Position numbers and translations under genes: made by a program. DNA of 64,000 nt from Mycolicibacter terrae (lineage in GTDB: Bacteria; Actinomycetota; Actinomycetes; Mycobacteriales; Mycobacteriaceae): positions 4,278,001 through 4,342,000 of the forward strand of contig NZ_AP022564.1 of assembly GCF_010727125.1 (NCBI RefSeq), given 5' to 3'. The notes below the pieces were generated by a model. The model saw only the letters and a program-made list of their open reading frames with translations. It was not told the origin of the DNA and searched no databases. The first letter of the stretch is position 1, and each line of letters begins with the position of its first letter. Of the stretch, positions 17,284 to 25,554 are shown piece by piece.

Positions 17284-18375
17284 TTAGCCGGTGATGAACT
17301 GCTCGAGCTCGGCCCGGGCGACGTCGTCGGGAAGCTGCTTGGGCGGGCTCTTCATCAGGTACGCCGAGGCCGGGATGATCGGTCCGCCGATGCCGCGGTC
17401 CTTGGCGATCTTGGCGGCCCGCACCGCGTCGATGATGATGCCGGCCGAGTTCGGGGAGTCCCACACCTCGAGCTTGTACTCCAGGTTCAGCGGCGCGTCG
17501 CCGAAGGCGCGGCCCTCCAGCCGCACGTAGGCCCACTTGCGGTCATCCAGCCAGGCGACGTGGTCGCTCGGTCCGATGTGGACGTTCTTGTCCTCGATCT
17601 TGCCGGCCAGCGAGCCGGTCAGGTTGGAGGTCACGGCCTGGGTCTTGGACACCTTCTTGGATTCCAGGCGCTCGCGCTCGAGCATGTTCTTGAAGTCCAT
17701 GTTGCCGCCGACGTTGAGCTGGTAGGTGCGGTCCAGCGTGACGCCACGGTCCTCGAACAGCTTGGCCATCACCCGGTGGGTGATGGTGGCGCCGACCTGG
17801 CTCTTGATGTCGTCGCCGACGATCGGCACGCCGGCGTCGGCGAACTTCTTGGCCCACACCGGGTCCGAGGCGATGAATACCGGCAGCGCGTTGACGAACG
17901 CAACGCCGGCGTCGATGGCGCACTGGGCGTAGAACTTGTCGGCCTCGTCCGAACCCACCGGCAGGTAGGAGACCAGCACGTCGACCTTGGCCTCGCGCAG
18001 TGTCGCGACCACGTCGACGGCGTCGGCGTCGGAGACCTCGATGGTCTCGGCGTAGTACTTACCGATGCCGTCGAGGGTCGGGCCGCGCTGCACCACCACG
18101 TTGGTCGGCGGCACGTCGGCGATCTTGATGGTGTTGTTCTCCGAGGCGAAGATGGCTTCGGACAGGTCGAAGCCGACCTTCTTGGCGTCCACGTCGAACG
18201 CGGCGACGAACTTCACGTCGCGGACGTGATACGGACCGAATCGCACGTGCATCAGACCGGGCACCGTCGAACTGTCGTCGGCGTTCTGGTAGTACTGCAC
18301 GCCCTGGACCAGCGAGGAGGCGCAGTTACCGACGCCGACAATGGCGACCCGCACATCCGTCGTTTGCTCAGTCAT
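17284..18375 (-). CDS. ino1: Myo-inositol-1-phosphate synthase
   Basis: Converts glucose 6-phosphate to inositol 1-phosphate, the entry to phosphatidylinositol, mycothiol and phosphatidylinositol mannosides. The 363-residue protein has the Rossmann motif VGVGNCASSLVQG, the SYLPVGSDEA strand, the NALPVF block and the catalytic lysine region GDDIKSQVGATITHRV. ATG 18375 is preceded by GAAGGAGA, so the twenty extra residues of the longer open frame are not used. It lies 75 bp downstream of padR and 40 bp before the hydrolase. Confidence 0.96.
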   Translation of the reverse strand: MTEQTTDVRVAIVGVGNCASSLVQGVQYYQNADDSSTVPGLMHVRFGPYHVRDVKFVAAFDVDAKKVGFDLSEAIFASENNTIKIADVPPTNVVVQRGPTLDGIGKYYAETIEVSDADAVDVVATLREAKVDVLVSYLPVGSDEADKFYAQCAIDAGVAFVNALPVFIASDPVWAKKFADAGVPIVGDDIKSQVGATITHRVMAKLFEDRGVTLDRTYQLNVGGNMDFKNMLERERLESKKVSKTQAVTSNLTGSLAGKIEDKNVHIGPSDHVAWLDDRKWAYVRLEGRAFGDAPLNLEYKLEVWDSPNSAGIIIDAVRAAKIAKDRGIGGPIIPASAYLMKSPPKQLPDDVARAELEQFITG

Positions 18376-18450
18376 TTCCGACGTTCTCCTTCTTCTGCTG
18401 TCACTGCTGACGTGCTGTTTGTGTTGTCCTGACACCCGCGCCGTGCAGGC

Positions 18451-18993
18451 TCAAGATTGTTCGGCCCGGCCCTGCGAGACGCGTTCGGCGGCGATCAACT
18501 CGTTGAGCCACTTGACCTCCCGCTCACTGGATTCCAGCCCGAGCTGGTGCAGTTGGCGGGTATAGCGGTCCAACGAGTTGCTGGCCCGCGTCACGGCGTT
18601 GCGCAGGCCCTCCCGGCGTTCCTCCACCTGGCGGCGGCGGCCTTCCAGGATCCGCATCCGCGCCTCGGCGGGGGTGCGGTTGAAGAAAGCCAGGTGGACC
18701 CCGAAGCCGTCGTCGGTGTAGTTCTGCGGTCCGGTGTCGGCCACCAGCTCGGTGAAGCGCTGACGGCCGGCGTCGGTCAGCCGGTACACCCGCCGGGCCC
18801 GGCGCACCGGGGTCCCCGCCGGTGCAGCGTCCTCGGCGATCAGCCCGGCCGTCTGCATGCGCCGCAGCGCCGGATACAGCGAGCCGTAGGAGAACGCCCG
18901 GAACGCGCCCAGCAGACCGGTCAACCGCTTGCGCAACTCGTAGCCGTGCATCGGAGACTCGAGCAGCAAGCCGAGTATGGCAAGCTCAAGCAC
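18451..18993 (-). CDS. PadR family transcriptional regulator (Rv0047c-like)
   Basis: A 180-residue regulator. The N-terminal PadR winged helix is complete (ILGLLLESPMHGYELRKRL, FSYGSLYPALRRMQTAGLI, ARRVYRLTDAGRQRF), and the C-terminal half is a long charged helix for dimerisation (RMRILEGRRRQVEERREGL). The GTG start is preceded by GGGAGGTG. It sits directly upstream of ino1, as in M. tuberculosis, and may regulate it. Two perfect 5-3-5 inverted repeats lie in its own promoter region, which suits autoregulation. Confidence 0.92.
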   Translation of the reverse strand: MLELAILGLLLESPMHGYELRKRLTGLLGAFRAFSYGSLYPALRRMQTAGLIAEDAAPAGTPVRRARRVYRLTDAGRQRFTELVADTGPQNYTDDGFGVHLAFFNRTPAEARMRILEGRRRQVEERREGLRNAVTRASNSLDRYTRQLHQLGLESSEREVKWLNELIAAERVSQGRAEQS

Positions 18994-19025
18994 CGATTCA
19001 CCTCCCGTGATGATTTTCAGCTACG

Positions 19026-19062
19026 ACCGTTCGACGGTTCGCGCCATAGTATCGCGCCGATA
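19026..19062. promoter_or_regulatory. Two 13-bp inverted repeats upstream of padR
   Basis: ACCGTTCGACGGT (19026-19038) and TATCGCGCCGATA (19050-19062) are each perfect 5-3-5 inverted repeats in the 128-bp gap between padR and the DUF1707 gene. They are candidate PadR operators. The two arms are not related in sequence, so at most one may be the true site. Confidence 0.4.
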
Positions 19063-19121
19063 TAACCAAACCCAAGTGGCCTGGTGTTCGCCCAGCTGGG
19101 ACTGCCGGAGGAATCCGGCGG

Positions 19122-19964
19122 TCAGGACGGGTAACTGATGCGCTTGACGGCGCCGTCGCCGGCGAACGCGATGTAGCCGCCGCCATAATCGCTGGAGACG
19201 TAGACCGACAGCGACAACTCACCGGGGGCCGTAGGATCCCGGGCCGGTTCGATGATCAGGTAGGTGGATTTGACGTCGGAGGGCTTGATCCCGAGCGTTT
19301 CGGGCGCCCCGCGCAGGATGCCGACCGCGGCCTTCGGGTCGAACCGGCCCAGATCGACCGCAAGGGCATCGCTGCTCTTGGCCGAGGTCGACGGATCGTC
19401 CCAGCCGCCGCGGTAGGTGTAGTTCAGTTCGCGGCGCTCCTCGGTGGGATCGGGTCGGGTCAGCGACGCGTATTCCGGGTAGATGACCAGCCGGTACCCC
19501 ATGGTGTCACCGAATTTCTGGCGAGCCTGCTCCAGCAGGCCGGTCAGCCCGCCCAGCGAATGCAGCTGTCGCGGCGGGGTGAGCACCACCGGGGCGACGC
19601 CGTCGGGTTTGGCGCCGGGGTCGGAGGTGAAGTTGAACGGGGAGCTCGTGTTGCCGTACAGACCCCAGCCGATACCGATCCCCAGCAGGCCCGTGGCGAC
19701 CAGCGCCCCCACCGCGATTCCACGACTGCCCAGGCGCAGCGGTTTGACCAGTGTCGGCAGCTGTACCGGTGCATTGCCGGTCTGCAGATCGGTGATCAGG
19801 TCGCGCAGCTCGCCCATGGTGACTGCCCGGGTGGCCGCACTGATCCGTTCCCGGTGTTCCTCGGATGACAGTTGGCCCTCGGCCAGGCCGGCGTCGAGAA
19901 CCCGGCAGGTGTCATCGCGGTCGCTGTCCTTGGCCCGGGTTCCGGACGTCTGCCGCATCGCCAC
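19122..19964 (-). CDS. DUF1707 domain membrane protein (Rv0048c-like)
   Basis: A 280-residue protein. An N-terminal DUF1707/SHOCT-like segment (CRVLDAGLAEGQLSSEEHRERISAATRAVTM in two halves) is followed by one membrane helix (about residues 80-105, GIAVGALVATGLLGIGIGWG). An extracytoplasmic domain of about 170 residues ends YIAFAGDGAVKRISYPS. Such proteins are common in actinobacteria and have no known activity. The gene diverges from the Rv0049-like gene with 112 bp between, the same arrangement as in M. tuberculosis. Confidence 0.85.
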   Translation of the reverse strand: MAMRQTSGTRAKDSDRDDTCRVLDAGLAEGQLSSEEHRERISAATRAVTMGELRDLITDLQTGNAPVQLPTLVKPLRLGSRGIAVGALVATGLLGIGIGWGLYGNTSSPFNFTSDPGAKPDGVAPVVLTPPRQLHSLGGLTGLLEQARQKFGDTMGYRLVIYPEYASLTRPDPTEERRELNYTYRGGWDDPSTSAKSSDALAVDLGRFDPKAAVGILRGAPETLGIKPSDVKSTYLIIEPARDPTAPGELSLSVYVSSDYGGGYIAFAGDGAVKRISYPS

Positions 19965-20063
19965 GGCGATGATGCTAGAAGCTCAACGCCTGCGCTGGTC
20001 CGGAAATCCGCCGGTCGGTGCGGGATGGGGGCGTTCATCACACCCGCCCGCGCGGACCCGACG

Positions 20064-20069
20064 TACTCT
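20064..20069 (+). promoter_or_regulatory. -10 element for the Rv0049-ponA1 message
   Basis: TACTCT is followed by seven bases and then the GTG at 20077, the geometry of a leaderless transcript. The same context (ACGTAC-C/T-CTGGT, then a start reading MRLQR) recurs at 23038-23055 before the second ponA1. Confidence 0.55.
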
Positions 20070-20076
20070 GGTCACC

Positions 20077-20502
20077 GTGCGATTGCAGCGACAGGTGGTG
20101 GACTACGCGCTTCGGCGCCGTTCCCTGCTGGCCGAGGTCTACTCCGGGCGTACCGGGGTGTCCGAGGTGTGCGACGCCAACCCGTATCTGCTCCGGGCGG
20201 CCAAGTTCCACGGCAAGCCCAGTGCGGTGGTCTGCCCGATCTGCCGCAAGGAGCAGCTCACCCTGGTCTCGTGGGTTTACGGCGACGACTTGGGGGCGGT
20301 CTCGGGTTCGGCGCGTTCCGCCGAGGAACTGGTCCTGCTGGCCACCCGGTATCCGGAGTTCTCGGTGCACGTGGTCGAGGTGTGCCGGACCTGCAGCTGG
20401 AATCATCTGGTGAAGTCGTATGTGCTGGGCCTCGCGCGCCCGCCGAAGGGATCCCGCGGTCGGCGGACGGCACGCAGCGGAGCCCGTACCGCCAGTGAGT
20501 AA
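20077..20502 (+). CDS. DUF5318 family protein (Rv0049-like)
   Basis: A 141-residue protein starting VRLQRQVVDYALRRRSLLAE. It carries two pairs of cysteines that look like a zinc knuckle (CPIC in the middle, and CRTC later), plus SWVYGDDLG. These match the actinobacterial DUF5318 family; function is unknown. Its stop overlaps the ponA1 GTG by eight bases (GTGAGTAA), so expression is coupled to cell-wall synthesis. A shrunken paralogue precedes the second ponA1. Confidence 0.85.
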   Translation: MRLQRQVVDYALRRRSLLAEVYSGRTGVSEVCDANPYLLRAAKFHGKPSAVVCPICRKEQLTLVSWVYGDDLGAVSGSARSAEELVLLATRYPEFSVHVVEVCRTCSWNHLVKSYVLGLARPPKGSRGRRTARSGARTASE

Positions 20503-22990
20503 ACACCGCGACGACCGGCCGGAGGCTACCTCGGCCGGGCCTTCCGACGTCGGCGCTCGTCGCGGCCCGGCTGCGCCCGATGACCGGCAGACCACGATCA
20601 TCCCCGCGGTCGACGACGCCGTGACCGCCGACCTGCGGGACCCGATCGACGCCGTGAAAGCGGCCCTCGACGGCGCGCCGCGGCAACGCGAGCAGACGCT
20701 GAGCGGACGCATTCCGCGGCGGCCACCACCGGAGGAGCCGCCCGAGGCGCCGCTGCGGCGCTCCGGCCGCATCGAGCACACCGACCGGTCCGCGGCGCCG
20801 GACCCGCTGGACTGGCTGCGCCGGCACCAGCCCAACTGGCGGTGGATCCGGCGGGGGCTCTACATCGCCGCCGCGGTGATGCTGCTGCTGCCGATCATCA
20901 CCTTCGCGATGGCCTACTCCATCACCGATGTGCCCTCACCCGGCGACATCCGGACGAACCAAGTGTCGACGATCCTGGCCAACGACGGTTCGGAGCTGGC
21001 CAAAATCATTCCCCCGGAAGGCAATCGCGTCGACATCGACATCAATCAGGTGCCGGTGTATGTCCGTGAGGCGGTGCTGGCCGCCGAGGACCGCGACTTC
21101 TACTCCAACCCGGGCTTCTCGGTGTCGGGCTTCGCCCGCGCGATCAAGAACAACCTCTTCGGCGGTGACACCCAGGGCGGCTCGACGATCACCCAGCAGT
21201 ACGTCAAGAACGCCCTGGTCGGGTCCGAGCGGGCCGGTGTGGGCGGATTGGTCCGCAAGGCAAAAGAACTCGTGATCGCCACCAAGATGTCCAGCGCGTG
21301 GCGCAAGGACGACGTGCTGCAGGCCTACCTGAACATCATCTACTTCGGCCGCAGCGCCTACGGGATCGCGGCGGCGTCCAAGGCCTATTTCGACAAGCCC
21401 GTCGAGCAGCTCGACGTCGCCGAGGGCGCCCTGCTGGCCGCGTTGATTCAGCGACCGTCCACCCTGGATCCCGCCGTCGATCGCGAGGGCGCGATCGACC
21501 GGTGGAACTGGGTTCTCGACGGCATGGTGGAGACCGGCGCGCTGACGGCCGGTGAGCGTGCCGCCCAACAATTTCCGGAGACCGTGCCGCCCGAGCTGGC
21601 CCGCTCGCAGAACATCACCACCGGGCCCAACGGCCTGATCCAGCGGCAGGTCACCAAGGAGCTGCTCGAGCTGTTCGACATCGACGAGCAGACCCTGAAC
21701 ACCCAGGGTCTGCAGATCACCACCACTATCGACCCGCAGGCGCAGAGCGCCGCCGAAGACGCGGTCCAGACCTACCTCAAAGACCAGATCCCCAACATGC
21801 GCTCGGCGGTGGTCTCCATCGATCCGCGTGACGGCGCGGTGCGCGCCTACTACGGGGGCTCGGACGCCACCGGGTTCGACTTCGCCCAGGCGGGCCTGCA
21901 GACCGGGTCGTCGTTCAAGGTGTTCGCGCTGGTGGCCGCGCTGGAGCAGGGCATCGGTCTGGGCTATCAGATCGACAGTTCGCCGCTGACCATCGAGAAC
22001 GGCCGGATCAAGATCACCAACTCCGAGGGTGAGAGCTGCGGGGTCTGCAACATCGCCGAGGCGCTCAAGCGCTCACTGAACACCGCCTACTACCGGCTGA
22101 TGCTCAAGCTCAAGAACGGGGCGCAGGATGTCGCCGACGCGGCGCACCAGGCCGGCGTCGCCAAGAGTTTCCCCGGTGTGCCGCATACCCTTTCCCAAGA
22201 CGGCGGGCCGCCCGAAGGTGGTGTCGTCCTGGGGCAGTACCAGACCAGGGTGATCGACATGGCCTCGGCGTACGCGACGCTGGCGGCCTCGGGCGTCTAC
22301 CACCCGCCGCACTTCGTGGCGAAGGTGGTCAACGCCGAGGGACAGGTGCTGTTCGACGCGCAGACCTCCGAAGACACCGGCGAGCAGCGCCTCCCCAAGG
22401 CGGTCGCCGACAACGTCACTGCGGCCATGCAACCCATCGCCGGCTGGTCGCGCGGGCACAACCTGGCCGGCGGACGACCCTCGGCGGCCAAGACCGGTAC
22501 CACCCAGCTGGGTGACACCGGGGCCAACCGCGACGGCTGGATGGTCGGCTACACGCCGTCGTTGTCGACCGCGGTGTGGGTCGGCACCACCGGGGGCGAC
22601 GAGCCACTGGTGAATCAGTGGGGCGGCCCGGTCTACGGCGCGGGCATTCCGGCCGACATCTGGAAGGCGACCATGGACGGCGCCTTGCGGGGCACGTCCA
22701 ACGAATCCTTCCCGACGCCCACAGAGATCGGTGGCTACGCCGGTGTCCCGGCCGCACCGCCACCGCCCCCACCGGAGGAGCCGGGGCCGCCGACGGAGCC
22801 CTCGGAGACCGTCATCCAGCCGACGATCGAGATCGCGCCGGGCATCACCATCCCGATCGGTCCGCCCACCACGATCTCGGCCGTACCGTCACCGCCGCAG
22901 CCACCGTCCTCGGCCCAGGAACCACAGTCGCCGGTGGCGCCCGAGCATCCCGCGCCCGCGCCGGGCGAACCGGTGGTCCCGGCCCCGTAG
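20495..22990 (+). CDS. ponA1: Bifunctional class A penicillin-binding protein, first copy
   Basis: Peptidoglycan glycosyltransferase plus transpeptidase, 831 residues, anchored in the plasma membrane. The order is an acidic cytosolic tail, one membrane helix (about residues 119-145), and a GT51 domain with catalytic Glu in AAEDRDFY (about 197) and GGSTITQQYVKN. The transpeptidase follows, with SxxK as SSFK (about 471), SxN as SLN and KTG as AKTGTTQ (about 665). A proline-rich tail ends it. GTG 20495 overlaps the preceding gene. Ortholog of Rv0050; partner of the second copy downstream. Confidence 0.96.
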   Translation: MSKHRDDRPEATSAGPSDVGARRGPAAPDDRQTTIIPAVDDAVTADLRDPIDAVKAALDGAPRQREQTLSGRIPRRPPPEEPPEAPLRRSGRIEHTDRSAAPDPLDWLRRHQPNWRWIRRGLYIAAAVMLLLPIITFAMAYSITDVPSPGDIRTNQVSTILANDGSELAKIIPPEGNRVDIDINQVPVYVREAVLAAEDRDFYSNPGFSVSGFARAIKNNLFGGDTQGGSTITQQYVKNALVGSERAGVGGLVRKAKELVIATKMSSAWRKDDVLQAYLNIIYFGRSAYGIAAASKAYFDKPVEQLDVAEGALLAALIQRPSTLDPAVDREGAIDRWNWVLDGMVETGALTAGERAAQQFPETVPPELARSQNITTGPNGLIQRQVTKELLELFDIDEQTLNTQGLQITTTIDPQAQSAAEDAVQTYLKDQIPNMRSAVVSIDPRDGAVRAYYGGSDATGFDFAQAGLQTGSSFKVFALVAALEQGIGLGYQIDSSPLTIENGRIKITNSEGESCGVCNIAEALKRSLNTAYYRLMLKLKNGAQDVADAAHQAGVAKSFPGVPHTLSQDGGPPEGGVVLGQYQTRVIDMASAYATLAASGVYHPPHFVAKVVNAEGQVLFDAQTSEDTGEQRLPKAVADNVTAAMQPIAGWSRGHNLAGGRPSAAKTGTTQLGDTGANRDGWMVGYTPSLSTAVWVGTTGGDEPLVNQWGGPVYGAGIPADIWKATMDGALRGTSNESFPTPTEIGGYAGVPAAPPPPPPEEPGPPTEPSETVIQPTIEIAPGITIPIGPPTTISAVPSPPQPPSSAQEPQSPVAPEHPAPAPGEPVVPAP

Positions 22991-23039
22991 CCTGCGCTTT
23001 TCCCGGCTCGTTTCAGCGCGCCGCCGGCCGCAGCAGACG

Positions 23040-23045
23040 TACCCT
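23040..23045 (+). promoter_or_regulatory. Duplicated -10 element before second ponA1
   Basis: TACCCT lies seven bases before ATG 23053, the same geometry as at 20064. The flanking bases match the first copy closely, so the duplication included the promoter. Confidence 0.5.
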
Positions 23046-23052
23046 GGTGAGC

Positions 23053-23190
23053 ATGCGACTGCAGCGACGCATGGGAGATGACGGGCTGGACGGCGCCTCG
23101 CCGTTCGCCGAGTGGGGTTGCGGCCCCACCGCGGTGCCGGTCGGCGCGATGGTCGATCTCTACCTGCGGGGATGCTCGCACCGCCGGTGA
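23053..23190 (+). pseudogene. Shrunken Rv0049-like copy, 45 codons
   Basis: The frame starts MRLQRRMGDDGLDGASPFAE and stops at codon 46. Aligned without gaps to the first 40 residues of the full copy at 20077 it keeps MRLQR, D9, L12, S16, A19-E20, G24, T26, V28, Y37 and L38, then ends. All four zinc-knuckle cysteines are missing. The stop TGA overlaps the ponA1 GTG (GTGA at 23187-23190). Loss of the last two thirds makes it a remnant, perhaps kept as a leaderless coupling frame for the second ponA1. Confidence 0.75.
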
Positions 23191-25554
23191 GCAGCTCGGG
23201 CCCGACGGCGCCGGGTACCAACAGCGCTACAGCAGAACAGCCGATGCAGTCGCCGGAGGCCTCACCGGCAGATCCTCCCGCGGAAGCGGCGGAAGGTGCT
23301 CCCGACGGAGAACCGGATCTGCGAGACCCGATCGAAATGGTCCGGGCGGCGCTGGAAAGGTTGCGCGCGGACAGCGAAAAACCGGACGCCCCAACCGATT
23401 CGCCGCCCGCCGCCGATGCCGAAGACCGGCGCCGCCCGCGGCGGCGGGTGAACTGGGCGTGGATCCGGCGCGGCCTCTACGCCGCCACCGCGGCGATGCT
23501 GGTGGCGCCGGTGGTCACCTTCGGTATGGCCTACCGCACGGTCGAGATCCCCAATCCCGGCGACATCCACACCGATCAGGTGTCGACCATCGTCGCTGCC
23601 GACGGCACCGAGCTGGCGAGAATCGTTCCGCCGGAAGGAAACCGGGTCGACATCAAGCTCAGCCAGGTACCGGTCCATGTCCGCGACGCGGTGCTTGCCG
23701 CCGAGGACCGCGACTTCTACACCAACTCCGGCTACTCCTTCTCGGGGTTGTTCCGGGCGGTCAAGAACAACCTGCTCGGCGGTGATCTCCAGGGTGGTTC
23801 GACGATCACCCAGCAGTACGTCAAGAACGCGCTGGTCGGATCCGAGCGGGCCGGTGTCGCCGGTGTGGTCCGCAAGGGCAAAGAACTCGTCATCGCCACG
23901 AAGATGTCGCAGTCGTGGCCCAAAGACGAGGTACTGGAGGCCTACCTCAACATCATCTACTTCGGCCGCACCACCTACGGGATCGCCGCGGCGGCACGGG
24001 CGTACTTCGACAAGCCCGTCGAGGAACTCACCATCTCCGAAGGCGCCCTGTTGGCGGCGGTGATCCAGCGGCCGTCCGCCCTGGATCCCGCGATCAACCC
24101 CGAACGGGCCGTCGACCGGTGGAACTGGGTGCTCGACGGGATGGTGACGACCGGGTCCTTGTCGCTCGCCGAGCGGGCCAGGCAGAGTTTCCCCGCGACG
24201 ATCCCCCCGGATCAGGCGCGGAACGCCGACCAGGCCTCCGGGCCCAACGGGCTGATTCAGCGCCGGGTCATCGCCGAATTGCTCGACCTGTTCAACATCG
24301 ACGAGCAGACACTGAACATGCAGGGCCTGCGGATCACCACCACCATCGACATGAAAGCGCAGCGGGCGATGGAGAAGGCGGTGGGCACCGTCATGGCCGG
24401 GCAGAAACCGGCCCTGCGCACCGCGGTGGTCTCCATCGACCCGCGCAGCGGCGCGGTGCTGGCCTATTACGGTGGCGCGGACGGGGGCGGTTTCGACTTC
24501 GCCCAGGCCGGGCTGCAGACCGGGTCGTCGTTCAAGGTGTTCGCACTGGTCGCCGCGTTGGAGCAGGGCATCGGCCTGGGCTACCAGGTCGACAGCGCCC
24601 CGTTGACGGTCGGTCGGACCAAGATCAGCAATGTCGGCGGCGCCAGCTGCGGGGTCTGCAACATCGCCGAGGCGCTCAAGCGCTCGCTCAACACGGCCTA
24701 CTACCGGCTGATGCTCAAGCTCAAGCACGGCCCGCGCGACGTCGCCGACGCCGCGCACCGGGCCGGAATCGCCGAGAGCTTCCCCGGTGTCGAGCACACG
24801 CTGTCCGAGGACGGCCTCGGCGGGCCGCCGGAGAACGGCATCGTGCTGGGCCAGTACCAGACCAGGGTGATCGACATGGCGTCGGCGTACGCCACCCTGG
24901 CCAACTCGGGGATCTACCACCCGACGCACTTCATCGAGAAGGTCACCGGACCGGACGGGCGGGTACTCTTCGACGTCAGCGCCACCGACCGGGACACCGG
25001 CGAACAGCGCATCCCCAAGGCGGTGGCCGACAATGTCACCGACGCCATGAAGGCGATCCCCAGTTGGTCGGGTGGGCACGACCTGGCCGGCGGGCGGCCT
25101 GCCGCCGCCAAGACCGGCACCACCCAGCTCGGCAACACCGGAGCCAACCGGGACGCCTGGATGGTCGGCTACACGCCGACCCTGTCGACCGCGGTCTGGG
25201 TCGGCACCGAAAAGGGAGATGAGCCGCTGACGAACAAGTGGGGCGGGCCGGTGTACGGCGCAGGCCTGCCGGCTCAGATATGGAAGGCCGGCATGGACGG
25301 TGCGCTGTCGGGCAGCCCGGTGCTTCAGTTCCCCAAGCCCACCGAGATCGGCGGTTCGGCGGGGTGCCGTCTGTGGCGCCGCCCCGCCGATGGACTGGTA
25401 TTCGCCGCCGCCACAGGACGAGCCGCAGGAACCGCCTCCGCCGCCACCCTTCCCGATACCGGAGATGTTCCCGCCGCCGCCGCCACCACCTCCGCCACCG
25501 CCGCCGCCACCGCCGGAGCCGGCGCCCCCGCCGGTGCCGGAGGCGCTCCCGTGA
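23187..25554 (+). CDS. Second class A penicillin-binding protein, frameshifted before the tail
   Basis: A ponA1 paralogue. Membrane helix, GT51 motif AAEDRDFY, GGSTITQQYVKN, and transpeptidase motifs SSFK, SLN and AKTGTTQ are all intact, so both activities should remain. After KPTEIGG, where the first copy continues with a proline-rich tail, the frame leaves the expected one at a run of four G (25361-25364). With one G fewer, the other frame reads a tail of Pro repeats (PPPQDEPQEPPPPPP and on) to a TGA at 25552-25554, which overlaps the next GTG. As written, the frame instead runs into the downstream gene. A sequencing slip or real frameshift is equally possible. Confidence 0.85.
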
